A stretch of 64,000 nucleotides of DNA from Microbacterium oxydans (GTDB taxonomy: Bacteria > Actinomycetota > Actinomycetes > Actinomycetales > Microbacteriaceae): contig NZ_JYIW01000024.1 in assembly GCF_000956525.1 (NCBI RefSeq), forward strand, positions 248,001-312,000. The letters run 5' to 3'. Shown one piece after another: positions 52,724 to 61,832 of this stretch. The notes beneath the pieces are model-generated. The model saw nothing but the letters and a program-made list of their open reading frames with translations. It was not told where the DNA came from and searched no databases. The position numbers and the translations under genes are program-made. Position 1 is the stretch's first letter. Each line of letters starts with the position of its first letter.

Positions 52724-55700
52724 ATGTCCCGCCTGCATCGCGGGGTCTCGGTCACGGTGGTCTGCGCTCTCAGCGCTGCCGCTCTGCTCGCTGCCCCCGC
52801 CGCCGCCATCGGCGCCACAACCGGCGCCGGCCCCACCGAGGTCGCTGCGCCGCTCGCAGCATCCGGCCTCGTGCTGAACGAGATCGTCTACGACGATGCG
52901 CAGACGGGTCTGGCCGATCAGGTCGAGATCTACAACGCGGGAACCGAGACCGTCGCGCTCGACGGATGGCGGATCTCCGACGAGAAGCGTGATGTCTTCG
53001 GCCAGGCGCCGTCCGGTGCGACGCTGGCGCCCGGTGCGTTCCTGGTGCTCGTGAAGGATGTCGACTTCGACTTCGGGCTCGGCAAGGGCGACGAGGTCGT
53101 GCTCTTCGACCCGAATGACACCGTCGTCGACTCCTACGCCTACGAGAACACCGCCCCGTTGTCGGTCTGGGCTCGCTGCGCCGACGGCACCGGTGAGTGG
53201 GCACCTGCGACCACCGCGACGCCCGGGGCGGCGAACGACTGCTCGATCGCGCCCGCCGCCGGCTCCATCCGGATCAACGAAGTCGACTCGCAGCCGGGCG
53301 ACTGGGTCGAGTTCTTCAACCCGGGGACGGCGGCGCTCGACATCTCCGGCTACGAGATCCGCGACAACTCGGACGACCATCGCTGGCAGTTCCGTCCGGG
53401 CACCACGATCGCGGCCGGCCAGTACCTGCTCGTCGAGGAGGGCACGATCGGGCTCGTGGGTGGCACCGAGACCGCGTTCCGCGATCCGATCGGCATCGGC
53501 AGTGCCGACCGCATCCGCCTGTTCGACACGACCGGCGCACTGATCGACGACACGAAGCCGTGGAACGGCCACGCCGCGATCGACGGCGACGCCGGCGCTG
53601 CCACGCTCGCGCGCTGCCCCGACGGCGTCGGCGAGTTCGTGCTGGCGCACCCGACGCCCGGCGCGAGCAACTCGTGCGTGCTGCCGTCCGTCGTCATCAA
53701 CGAGATCGAGTCGAACGGCGATGCCACTGACTGGGTCGAGGTGCTGAACACCGGTGCCGCGGCAGTCGATCTGTCCGGGTGGACCGTGATGGACAACGAC
53801 CCGAACGGCCACGCGACCGAGACCACGCCGCTCCCGGCGGGGACGGTCCTGGCACCCGGCGCGTACTTCGTGTTCGACCAGCCGACGGACTTCGTCTTCG
53901 GCCTCGGCAACGGCGACACCGTGACCATCCGCGACGCGAACGGGACCACGGTCGCAACGCACGTCTACACCGCGCACGCCGCCGGCGTGCTGGCACGCTG
54001 CGCCGACGGCACCGGCGACTTCATCGACATCGCCGTCTCGACCAAGGGGATGCGCAACGCCTGCGGCAACCCGGTTCGCATCAACGAGGTCGAATCGGAC
54101 GGCGGCTCGCCCGATGACTGGATCGAGCTGGTCAACCCGACCTCGGGCGCGCTCGACGTCGCCGGCATCGTCGTGAAGGACGACGACGACGCCCACGCGT
54201 ACACGATCCCCGCCGGCACCTCGATCGCCGCCGGCGGCTTCCTCGTGATCGAACGCGATGCACTCGGCTTCGGCCTGGGCGGCGGTGACGCGGTCCGCGT
54301 GTTCGACGGCGACCTGCTCATCGACGAGACGTCGTGGGGCGAGGGCCACGCGGCGATCACCTGGGGTCGCTGCCCCGACACGACCGGCACTTTCGCGGTG
54401 ACGGCCGAGTCGACCAAGGGAGCGCCCAACGTGTGCGCCGGGGAGATCGAGGTCACTCCGTGGCCCGGTTCGGCCGAGGTGCGCGTGCTCGACGACGTGC
54501 CGACGTTCCTCGAGGACAGCTCCGGTCTCGACGTGCAGGAGACCGCCGACGGCGCGTTCCTCTGGGCCGTCGACAACGGTGAGGGCCGCATCTGGAAGCT
54601 CGACGCGCACGCAGACGGTTCGGTCGCGAAGGCTGACGGCTGGGACACGGGCAAGCGCGTCCGCTTCCAGAAGGACGCCGCGAACCCCGGTGCCGCCGGT
54701 CCTGACACCGAGGGCATCACGGTCGACGGCGACGGCTTCGTCTACGTCGCCTCCGAGCGCGACAACAGTGCGAAGGGCGTGAATCAGAACATCGTGCTCA
54801 AGGTCGATCCGGATGCCGCGGCCGGCGACCTCGTCGCGCAGCAGGAGTGGGACCTGACGGCCCTGCTCCCCGCTGTCGGCGCGAACCTCGGCATGGAGGC
54901 CGTGCAGTGGGTGCCCGACTCGGCGCTCACCGGACGGCTCTTCGACGACAACACGGGTGCCGCGTACGACCCTGCGGGCTATGCGGGACACGGCGGCGGG
55001 CTGTTCTTCGTCGCCGTGGAGGACACCGGCCACATCTCCGCCTTCGCGCTCGCCGCGGACGGTGGTGCGACGCTCGTCTCCGAGATCGCACCTGGGCTCG
55101 CCGGCGTCATGGCGCTCGACTACGACAGCGTGCGCGACGTGCTGTGGGCGGTGTGCGACGACGGATGCGGCGGACAGTCCGCCGAGATCACCCTCAACAG
55201 CACCGACCAGCCCGGTATCGTGCACCACGCCCGCCCTGCCGGGATGCCCGACATCAACAACGAGGGCTTCGCCACGGCGCCGGCCTCGCTGTCGATCGAC
55301 GGGCAGCGTCCGGTCTGGTGGTTCGCCGACGGCTTCGCCTCGCAGTCGCTGCGGGTGGGCACCCTGCCAGGCGTCGAGACCGAGACGCCGGGCGGCACCA
55401 CGCCGCCGCTCCCCGGTTCGGCTCTGGTCGACGACAACCGCGACGGCGTCACGATCAATCCGGCCGCCGCTGCGCCGGGGGAGCGCGTCGTCGTCTCGAC
55501 CGGCGCTGACCACGCCGGCACGCAGGTCGCAGTGTGGCTGTACTCCGATCCGGTGCGTCTCGCCACCGGAGCCCTGGACGCATCCGGTCGGATCACGGTG
55601 ACGATCCCGGCGGATGCCGCGGCCGGCGCTCACCGCATCGCGGTCTTCGCCGCGAACGGCGATCTGCTGGGCTGGGGCGACCTCACGGTCACCGCAGCGA

Positions 55701-55843
55701 CCGGAGGTGCGAGTGACGGCGGCCGGGCTGACGGCGGCCTCGCGAACACCGGCGGACAGCTCCCGGTCGCGGCGATCGCCGTCGCGCTGCTGATGCTGGC
55801 CGCTGGCGGCCTCATCGTCCGTCAGCGCAGGCGAGCGGTCTGA
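52724..55843 (+). CDS. LAxTG-anchored protein with four lamin-tail domains and a phytase-like domain
   Basis: 1039 aa cell-surface protein. Signal peptide ~1-35. Four lamin-tail domains begin with the same motif at residues ~49 (LNEIVYDD), ~182 (INEVDSQPGDWVEFFN), ~323 (INEIESNGDATDWVEVLN) and ~451 (INEVESDGGSPDDWIELVN). Residues ~585-885 form a beta-propeller-like esterase/phytase region (EDSSGLDVQETADGAFLWAV, TEGITVDGDGFVYVASE). A short Ig-like part follows. The C-terminus LANTGGQLP at ~1005, a TM helix and RRRAV form a class E sortase sorting signal. No sortase gene is in the window. Enzymatic activity is inferred from the fold only. Confidence 0.85.
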   Translation: MSRLHRGVSVTVVCALSAAALLAAPAAAIGATTGAGPTEVAAPLAASGLVLNEIVYDDAQTGLADQVEIYNAGTETVALDGWRISDEKRDVFGQAPSGATLAPGAFLVLVKDVDFDFGLGKGDEVVLFDPNDTVVDSYAYENTAPLSVWARCADGTGEWAPATTATPGAANDCSIAPAAGSIRINEVDSQPGDWVEFFNPGTAALDISGYEIRDNSDDHRWQFRPGTTIAAGQYLLVEEGTIGLVGGTETAFRDPIGIGSADRIRLFDTTGALIDDTKPWNGHAAIDGDAGAATLARCPDGVGEFVLAHPTPGASNSCVLPSVVINEIESNGDATDWVEVLNTGAAAVDLSGWTVMDNDPNGHATETTPLPAGTVLAPGAYFVFDQPTDFVFGLGNGDTVTIRDANGTTVATHVYTAHAAGVLARCADGTGDFIDIAVSTKGMRNACGNPVRINEVESDGGSPDDWIELVNPTSGALDVAGIVVKDDDDAHAYTIPAGTSIAAGGFLVIERDALGFGLGGGDAVRVFDGDLLIDETSWGEGHAAITWGRCPDTTGTFAVTAESTKGAPNVCAGEIEVTPWPGSAEVRVLDDVPTFLEDSSGLDVQETADGAFLWAVDNGEGRIWKLDAHADGSVAKADGWDTGKRVRFQKDAANPGAAGPDTEGITVDGDGFVYVASERDNSAKGVNQNIVLKVDPDAAAGDLVAQQEWDLTALLPAVGANLGMEAVQWVPDSALTGRLFDDNTGAAYDPAGYAGHGGGLFFVAVEDTGHISAFALAADGGATLVSEIAPGLAGVMALDYDSVRDVLWAVCDDGCGGQSAEITLNSTDQPGIVHHARPAGMPDINNEGFATAPASLSIDGQRPVWWFADGFASQSLRVGTLPGVETETPGGTTPPLPGSALVDDNRDGVTINPAAAAPGERVVVSTGADHAGTQVAVWLYSDPVRLATGALDASGRITVTIPADAAAGAHRIAVFAANGDLLGWGDLTVTAATGGASDGGRADGGLANTGGQLPVAAIAVALLMLAAGGLIVRQRRRAV

Positions 55844-55848
55844 GACCT

Positions 55849-55888
55849 GCATCGAGGGCGGGGGAGTGCGCTCCTCCGCCCTCGATGC
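55849..55888 (+). terminator. Terminator of the LAxTG protein gene
   Basis: An 18-bp stem (55849-55866 with 55871-55888) with one G:U pair and a 4-nt TGCG loop, starting 5 nt after the stop codon. Confidence 0.85.
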
Positions 55889-55923
55889 GTGCCGTCCCGT
55901 GTCCGGGTGTCGGTGACCCGGCT

Positions 55924-55929
55924 TAGACT
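55924..55929 (+). promoter_or_regulatory. -10 element TAGACT for pcrA
   Basis: TAGACT ends 9 nt before the ATG at 55939; near-leaderless, with GAAGG between. Confidence 0.45.
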
Positions 55930-55938
55930 CAGAAGGCC

Positions 55939-58416
55939 ATGACCGAAGCTCCCCTCATCGTCTCCGGAACCGCCGGCCCGCAGGGTCAGGACGACCTCCT
56001 CGCCGGCCTCAACCCGCAGCAGCTCGACGCCGTGACCTCCCGCGGCCCCGCGCTGCTCATCGTCGCGGGCGCAGGCTCCGGCAAGACGAGCGTGCTCACC
56101 CGCCGCATCGCGTTGCTGCTGCGCAACCGCGAGGCATGGCCGAGCCAGATCCTCGCGATCACCTTCACGAACAAGGCGGCAGGCGAGATGCGCGAGCGCG
56201 TCGGTTCGCTCGTCGGCGACGTCGCGCGCGGCATGTGGATCTCGACCTTCCACTCGGCGTGCGTGCGCATCCTGCGCCGAGAGGCAGAGCACTTCGGCTT
56301 CACCAAGACCTTCACGATCTACGATTCCGGCGATTCACGTGCGCTGCTCAAGCGCTTGGTCAAGGAGCACGAGGCCGACGCGTACGGGCTGACACCGGCA
56401 TCGGTGCAGTCGCGCATCTCGAAGCTCAAGAACGAGCTGTCGGATGCCGAGTCGTATGCACGGGACGCGAACATGTCCGATCCGGCGGAGCGCATCTTCG
56501 TCGAGCTGTTCGCCGACTACCAGCGTCAGCTGCGCAAGGCGAACGCCTTCGACTTCGACGACCTGATCGGCCAGACCGTCTACCTGTTCCGGGCGTTCCC
56601 GCAGGTCGCCGACACGTATCGTCGCCGCTTCCGTCACATCCTGGTCGACGAGTACCAGGACACCAACCACGCGCAGTACGCGCTCATCCACGAGCTGACC
56701 CGCCCGGTGTCCGGCCCGTCTGCACCGGAGCCGTATGCCTCGAACGGCATGATGATCTTCGAACCGGACCCCGAGCCGCACCCCTCGGCAGCCTCAGGGT
56801 CCGACACCGGAGGTGCCTCGCTCACGGTGGTCGGCGACTCCGACCAGTCGATCTACGCGTTCCGCGGCGCCGACATCCGCAACATCAGCGAGTTCGAGCG
56901 CGATTTCCCCGGCGCGAAGGTCGTGCTCCTCGAGCAGAACTACCGCTCGACGCAGAACATCCTCTCGGCCGCCAACGCGGTGATCGGCAACAACTTCGAC
57001 CGCAAGGACAAGAAGCTCTGGAGCGACAAGGGCGACGGCGACGCCATCATCGGCTTCACCGGGTACTCGCAGCACGATGAGGCGCAGTTCGTCGCCGACG
57101 AGGTCGAGTCGCTGCGCCGTGCCGGCATGCCCTACTCCGAGATGGCGGTGTTCTACCGCACGAACTCGCAGTCGCGCGCGCTGGAGGAGATCTTCATCCG
57201 CTCCGCCGTGCCGTACAAGGTCATGGGCGGCACGAAGTTCTACGATCGCGCCGAGATCAAGGACGCGCTCGCCTATCTGGTGGCCGTCGCGAATCCCGCC
57301 GACGACATGTCGGTCCGCCGCATCCTGAACAAGCCACGGCGCGGCATCGGCGACGTCACCGAGACGGCGATCGCCCGGTTCGCCGACGAACACGACATCA
57401 GCTTCCGCGACGCCCTCGCGAACTCCACGCAGCTCGGCTTCGGACCGAAGATCCAGGCGGCGATCGCGCATCTCGACGAGGTGCTGGCCGAGGCCTCAGC
57501 GATCATGCTTCCTGCCTCCGGCGAGTTGCCGCCGCCGACCACGGTCGCCGACGGCCTCAGTCTGCTGCTGTCGAAGAGCGGCTACCTCGACGCGCTGCGC
57601 GCCAGCCGCGACCCGCAGGACGAGGCGCGCGTCGAGAACCTCGACGAGTTCGTCGCCGTGACCCGCGACTTCGCCCGCAACAATCCCGAGGGCACGATCG
57701 TCGACTTCCTCACCGAGGTCGCGCTGGTGTCGGATGCCGACGACCTGGAAGACGAGTCGGGCACCGTGTCGCTCATGACGATGCACACCGCGAAGGGGCT
57801 GGAGTACGACGCCGTCTTCGTGACCGGCGTCGAGGAAGATCTCATCCCGCACCGCATCTCGGCCGGTGAGCCAGGGGGGCCGCAGGAGGAACGTCGGCTG
57901 TTCTACGTCGGCATCACCCGCGCCCGCAAACGGCTGCACCTGTCGCTCGCGATGACCCGCGCGCAGTTCGGCGAGGTCACGGTCGCGATGCCGAGCCGCT
58001 TCCTGCAGGAGATCCCGGCCTCGCTGATCGACTGGCGCCAGTCGCCCGGCGACGTGAACTCCCGCGGCGGGATGCAGTCGCGTGCCCTGAACGCGCGTCG
58101 AGCCGGCGGCTTCGGCGGCTCGGGCTCTGGAGACCGCTTCGGCGTGAAGCCGCTGCCGGGCAGGGAGTCGCTCAAGCCGCTCTCGACCGCGATGGACAAG
58201 TTCCCCAATCGGGTCACCGCCAAGATGCGCGACAACGGCGATCTCGAGCTGACGGCCGGGGATCGCATCCGCCACACCGATTTCGGCGAGGGTCGGGTCG
58301 ACGCCGTCACGGGAGAGGGCGCGAAGCGCATCGCGCATGTGCGCTTCGACTCCGCCGGGCAGAAGAAGCTCCTCATCAAGGTCGCGCCGATCGAGAAGAT
58401 CTCCTCAGCGTCGTAG
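55939..58416 (+). CDS. pcrA: DNA helicase PcrA/UvrD (UvrD1 type)
   Basis: ATP-dependent 3'-5' DNA helicase for repair and replication-fork maintenance. 825 aa. Motif I AGAGSGKTSVLTRRI (P-loop residues 44-51), Ia AITFTNKAAGEMRERV, II DEYQDTNH, III VGDSDQSIYAFRGAD, IV LLEQNYRST, V SLMTMHTAKGLEYD, VI RRLFYVGITRARKRL. A ~40-residue Pro/Ser/Gly-rich insert lies between motifs II and III (residues ~255-295). The C-terminal ~60 residues contain a Tudor-like RNAP-binding end (DRIRHTDFGEGRV). Housekeeping gene. Confidence 0.95.
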   Translation: MTEAPLIVSGTAGPQGQDDLLAGLNPQQLDAVTSRGPALLIVAGAGSGKTSVLTRRIALLLRNREAWPSQILAITFTNKAAGEMRERVGSLVGDVARGMWISTFHSACVRILRREAEHFGFTKTFTIYDSGDSRALLKRLVKEHEADAYGLTPASVQSRISKLKNELSDAESYARDANMSDPAERIFVELFADYQRQLRKANAFDFDDLIGQTVYLFRAFPQVADTYRRRFRHILVDEYQDTNHAQYALIHELTRPVSGPSAPEPYASNGMMIFEPDPEPHPSAASGSDTGGASLTVVGDSDQSIYAFRGADIRNISEFERDFPGAKVVLLEQNYRSTQNILSAANAVIGNNFDRKDKKLWSDKGDGDAIIGFTGYSQHDEAQFVADEVESLRRAGMPYSEMAVFYRTNSQSRALEEIFIRSAVPYKVMGGTKFYDRAEIKDALAYLVAVANPADDMSVRRILNKPRRGIGDVTETAIARFADEHDISFRDALANSTQLGFGPKIQAAIAHLDEVLAEASAIMLPASGELPPPTTVADGLSLLLSKSGYLDALRASRDPQDEARVENLDEFVAVTRDFARNNPEGTIVDFLTEVALVSDADDLEDESGTVSLMTMHTAKGLEYDAVFVTGVEEDLIPHRISAGEPGGPQEERRLFYVGITRARKRLHLSLAMTRAQFGEVTVAMPSRFLQEIPASLIDWRQSPGDVNSRGGMQSRALNARRAGGFGGSGSGDRFGVKPLPGRESLKPLSTAMDKFPNRVTAKMRDNGDLELTAGDRIRHTDFGEGRVDAVTGEGAKRIAHVRFDSAGQKKLLIKVAPIEKISSAS

Positions 58417-58432
58417 CGCGGCTGCGGCGGGT

Positions 58433-58438
58433 TAGGCT
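58433..58438 (+). promoter_or_regulatory. -10 element TAGGCT for the SseB-like gene
   Basis: TAGGCT ends 7 nt before the ATG at 58446. Confidence 0.45.
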
Positions 58439-58445
58439 GGCAGAT

Positions 58446-59600
58446 ATGGCCCTCTTCTCCCGCCGCAAGAAGTCCGTCGACGATGCCGTCGCCGCCTCCG
58501 ACGACGTCACCGAGACCGACGCGCTCACGGCAGACGACGCTCAGACCGACACGCCTGAGCCCGAGGCCGCCCCGCCGTCGATCGGCATCTCGGTGCAGGC
58601 ATTCCGCGGCGTCGGCGCTGCCGCGGGTCCCGAGGTCGCTCCTCCCGAGGCGCTTCCCGATGTCGATGACAGGACCACCCCTGCGGTCACGCCTCCGACC
58701 GTCTCGGCGCCGCTCGCTCCGAAGTCCGCACCCGCAGCGGCCGCGGTCGATCCGAGCGACCGGCGTCTCCCGCTCGGCCCGCTGCTGCCGCCGGAGCAGA
58801 CCGAGACCGTCGCCGGCATGAAGGACAACGTCCTGCTGCGCGAGGCGCTCAAGCAGATCGAGGCCGGCGCGACGAACGAGCAGCTGCTCGGAGTGATGCG
58901 TCAGGCGCTGCAGGGCCACCTGTACATCCGTGTCAACGGCGATGCCCGTGCGCAGATCAGCGAGGGCAAGCCGCTCGCGGTCGCTGTCGTCCGCGACGGT
59001 GAGCGCCAGTTCATGCTCGCGTTCAGCTCGGCCGCCGCCGTGCGCGACTCCGTACAGCTCGAGCCGGACCCCGCCGCGACCTCCGCCGTCGCGCAGCCGG
59101 TCACCTCGGTGCTGCAGCAGGTCGTCTCGGGCGACTTCGCCGGTCTCATCGTCGACAACGCCTCGGCACCGCACCGCGTGGTCTTCCCCACAGAACTCCT
59201 CGAGAAGACGCTCGAGCAGGCCGATGTCGACATGCGGGTCAAGTCGATCCTCGCCTCGCCGCGCGAACAGGATTCGATGAAGAAGGTCGGCGAAGCACTC
59301 GCCGCCACCCGCATGTGGGTCGCCGTGAACGACGGCAGCGGCGGCGGACCGGTCGGCATCGCCGAGGCGCAGACGACCGACGGCAAACGGTTCCTCCAGC
59401 TGTTCTCGCACCCGCTCGAGGTGATCGCGCTCGGTCGCGGAGATCGTCCGCTGCCCTTCGCCCCCGAGCAGCTCGCCAAGGTGCTCTCGAGCCACGCCGA
59501 GATGGCCGGCGTCATCGTCGACTCCGCCGGGCCGTCGATGGTCGTCGACCGCGCGGCGCTCGCCCCGGTGCTCGTGCTCGCTGTCGATCTGGAGGACTGA
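58446..59600 (+). CDS. SseB-family protein with disordered N-terminus
   Basis: 384 aa. Residues 1-120 are low-complexity Ala/Pro/Thr/Asp, without a signal peptide. Two SseB-type alpha/beta domains follow: ~residues 120-240 (ALKQIEAGATNEQLLGVMRQ, PLAVAVVRDGERQFMLAF) and ~255-384 (KKVGEALAATRMWVAVNDGS, FLQLFSHPLEVIALGRGDRPL). The first carries the SseB N-terminal and the second the SseB C-terminal type. Biochemical role unknown in actinobacteria. It follows pcrA and is probably independently transcribed. Confidence 0.78.
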   Translation: MALFSRRKKSVDDAVAASDDVTETDALTADDAQTDTPEPEAAPPSIGISVQAFRGVGAAAGPEVAPPEALPDVDDRTTPAVTPPTVSAPLAPKSAPAAAAVDPSDRRLPLGPLLPPEQTETVAGMKDNVLLREALKQIEAGATNEQLLGVMRQALQGHLYIRVNGDARAQISEGKPLAVAVVRDGERQFMLAFSSAAAVRDSVQLEPDPAATSAVAQPVTSVLQQVVSGDFAGLIVDNASAPHRVVFPTELLEKTLEQADVDMRVKSILASPREQDSMKKVGEALAATRMWVAVNDGSGGGPVGIAEAQTTDGKRFLQLFSHPLEVIALGRGDRPLPFAPEQLAKVLSSHAEMAGVIVDSAGPSMVVDRAALAPVLVLAVDLED

Positions 59601-59633
59601 CCTCCGGGGGTTCCGCGTCGAACGGTCGCGCCC

Positions 59634-59639
59634 TATGGT
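59634..59639 (+). promoter_or_regulatory. -10 element TATGGT, leaderless LigD-polymerase promoter
   Basis: TATGGT ends 6 nt before the ATG at 59646. Confidence 0.5.
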
Positions 59640-59645
59640 CGGAGC

Positions 59646-60719
59646 ATGGCCTCAGAACGCGTGACACTGACCGTCGCCGACTCCGATGGAGAGCGCGAGG
59701 TCGCGCTGTCGAGCCCGAACCGCGTCGTGTGGCCTGATGTCGGGATCACGAAGGCCGAGCTGGCCGAGTACGTCCAGGTCGTCTCGACACCGTTCCTGGC
59801 GGCGAACGGCAATCGCCCGGTGTCGCTCGAGCGGTTCAGGGACGGCGTCGGCGGCGCTGACTCCCCGCGGGCAGCGGGCTTCTTCTCGAAGAACCCGCCC
59901 AAGGGCACGCCCGACTTCGTCGATGCGGTCACCGTCACGTACAACAGCGGGCGGCAGCATCCGCAGATCGTGCTGAACCGCGCGAGCGCGATCGTGTGGG
60001 CCGTGCAGATGAACACGATCGTGTTCCACCCCTGGGCATCGCTTGCGACGGATGCCGACAACCCCATCGAGCTGCGCATCGACCTCGACCCGCAGCCGGG
60101 GACGGACTTCGCCGATGCCGTGACCGCGGCTCACACCCTGCGAGACGTGCTGCGGGAAGCGGGACTCGAGGCCTTCGCCAAGACGAGCGGCAACCGTGGC
60201 CTGCACGTCTTCGCGCCGATCGAGCCGACGCACGAGTTCCTCGACGTCCGCCATGCGGTGATCGCCGCTGGACGGGAACTGGAGCGACGGATGCCGGAGC
60301 AGGTCACCATGAACTGGTGGAAGGAGGAGCGCGGAGAGCGCATCTTCGTCGACTTCAATCAGGCCAACCGTGACCGCACCATGGCCGGCGCCTACAGCCC
60401 GCGCGCGCTGCCGGGGGCGACCGTGTCGACTCCTGTGCACTGGGACGAGCTCGACGGCCTGGATCCGACTCGGTTCACCGTCCGCAGCATCCCGAAGCGG
60501 CTCGACGACGTCGGCGACCCGTGGGGCGACATGCAAGCCGCGCCGGGGCGCATCGACACGCTCTTGGAGTGGTGGCAGCGCGATGTCGAGAACGGGCTCG
60601 GGGAGCTCTCCTTCCCGCCGGAGTTCCCGAAGATGCCGGGCGAACCCCCGCGCGTGCAGCCGAGCAAGAAGGTCGCGGCGAACTGGGACGAAGACGGCTC
60701 GCCCGCAGCGGATGCGTGA
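59646..60719 (+). CDS. LigD-type primase-polymerase (NHEJ polymerase domain)
   Basis: Archaeo-eukaryotic primase-like polymerase used in bacterial end-joining, standalone and 357 aa. LSSPNRVVWPDVGITKAELAEY starts the domain; LRIDLDPQPGTDFADAV holds the catalytic Asp pair; KTSGNRGLHVFAPI carries the nucleotide-binding Ser and His; DFNQANRDRTMAGAYSPRA and PVHWDELDGLDP are also hallmarks. There is no ligase or nuclease domain in this polypeptide. The ligase is the convergent gene 3 nt away. No Ku gene is in the window. Confidence 0.9.
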   Translation: MASERVTLTVADSDGEREVALSSPNRVVWPDVGITKAELAEYVQVVSTPFLAANGNRPVSLERFRDGVGGADSPRAAGFFSKNPPKGTPDFVDAVTVTYNSGRQHPQIVLNRASAIVWAVQMNTIVFHPWASLATDADNPIELRIDLDPQPGTDFADAVTAAHTLRDVLREAGLEAFAKTSGNRGLHVFAPIEPTHEFLDVRHAVIAAGRELERRMPEQVTMNWWKEERGERIFVDFNQANRDRTMAGAYSPRALPGATVSTPVHWDELDGLDPTRFTVRSIPKRLDDVGDPWGDMQAAPGRIDTLLEWWQRDVENGLGELSFPPEFPKMPGEPPRVQPSKKVAANWDEDGSPAADA

Positions 60720-60722
60720 GGC

Positions 60723-61766
60723 TCAGCCGAGGACGTCGGCGAGGTCGTACCCGGCCACCGTGTCGAGCTGTTCATAGGTGCATGAACGCGCCTCGCGATC
60801 GGGGCGCCAGCGCTCGAACTGCACGGTGTGCCGGAAGCGGGCGCCCTCCAGCTGGTCGTACCGCACCTCCAGGACGAGTTCGGGGCGCAGCCGCACGAAT
60901 GACACGTCCTTCGCGCCGCTGAAGCGGGAACGCTCGCCCTCGCCGGTCACGGCGTCGCCTGCGTCGTCACGCTCGACGAGGGGCTCGAGCTCCTCGACCA
61001 GCTGCTGTCTGCGCACGTCGCTCCACGCGGCGACTCCACCGACCTGACGCAGCGTGCCGTCGGTGTCGTAGAGGCCGACGAGCAGCGACCCGACGCCCGA
61101 CCCCGACTTGTGCACCCGATAGCCGAGCGCGACCACATCCGCCGTGCGGGCGTGCTTGATCTTGATGAGCGTGCGCTTGCCAGGCGCGTAGGGCTGGTCG
61201 AGCGGCTTGGCGACGACACCGTCGAGGCCAGCCCCCTCGAACTCGGCGAGCCAGCCGACGGCCGCATCCCGGTCGCGCGTCGTGCGGGTGATGTGCAGCG
61301 GATGCGCGACGCCGGACATCATCGCCTCCAGCCGTGCGCGCCGTTCGTGGAAGGGGGTGCTGAGCAGGTCGTCGTCGCCCTGAGCGAGCAGGTCGAACGC
61401 GATGAACATCGCGGGTGTCTCGGCGGCGAGCTTCGCGACCCGGGACGCCGCGGGGTGGATGCGCTGACTCAGCGCCTCCCAGTCCAGCCGCTGGGCTCCC
61501 TCCGGACCGGTGGCCACCACGATCTCGCCATCGAGCAGGCACGGTCCCGGCAGCAGCGACGGCACCGCCTCGACGATCTCGGGGAAGTACCGGGTCAGCG
61601 GCTTCGCGCCGCGGGAACCGATCTCGACGGTCTCGCCGTCCCACGAGATGAGCCCGCGGAATCCGTCCCACTTGGGCTCGTACAGCAGCCCGCCGGGCGT
61701 CTTCGCGGGGTCCGGCACCGTGGCGGCGGCCTTCGCGAGCATCGGCGAGGGGATCTCATAGGGCAT
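60723..61766 (-). CDS. ATP-dependent DNA ligase (LigD/LigC type)
   Basis: Seals nicks with ATP. 347 aa from the ATG at 61766, which follows CAGGAT by 6 nt on its strand (61778-61773). The adenylated lysine is Lys32 in YEPKWDGFRG. Later nucleotidyltransferase motifs are GSRGAKPL, LLDGEIVV, FDLLAQGDDDL and GVVAKPLDQPYAPGKRTLIKIKH. The OB fold follows with GYRVHKSGSGVGSLLVGLYD and PELVLEVRYDQLEG. The C-terminal domain is complete, so it is functional by sequence. It converges on the polymerase gene. Confidence 0.92.
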   Translation of the reverse strand: MPYEIPSPMLAKAAATVPDPAKTPGGLLYEPKWDGFRGLISWDGETVEIGSRGAKPLTRYFPEIVEAVPSLLPGPCLLDGEIVVATGPEGAQRLDWEALSQRIHPAASRVAKLAAETPAMFIAFDLLAQGDDDLLSTPFHERRARLEAMMSGVAHPLHITRTTRDRDAAVGWLAEFEGAGLDGVVAKPLDQPYAPGKRTLIKIKHARTADVVALGYRVHKSGSGVGSLLVGLYDTDGTLRQVGGVAAWSDVRRQQLVEELEPLVERDDAGDAVTGEGERSRFSGAKDVSFVRLRPELVLEVRYDQLEGARFRHTVQFERWRPDREARSCTYEQLDTVAGYDLADVLG

Positions 61767-61832
61767 GGCACCATCCTGGCCGCAGCGCATGCCGAGCGGA
61801 AGAGTGCGCGCGTCGGAGCGGACGCGACCGGC

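Noticed and set aside
52634-55852. 1072-residue minus-strand open frame
   Set aside because: Same cause; it mirrors the LAxTG gene, which has a signal peptide, domains and a sorting signal.
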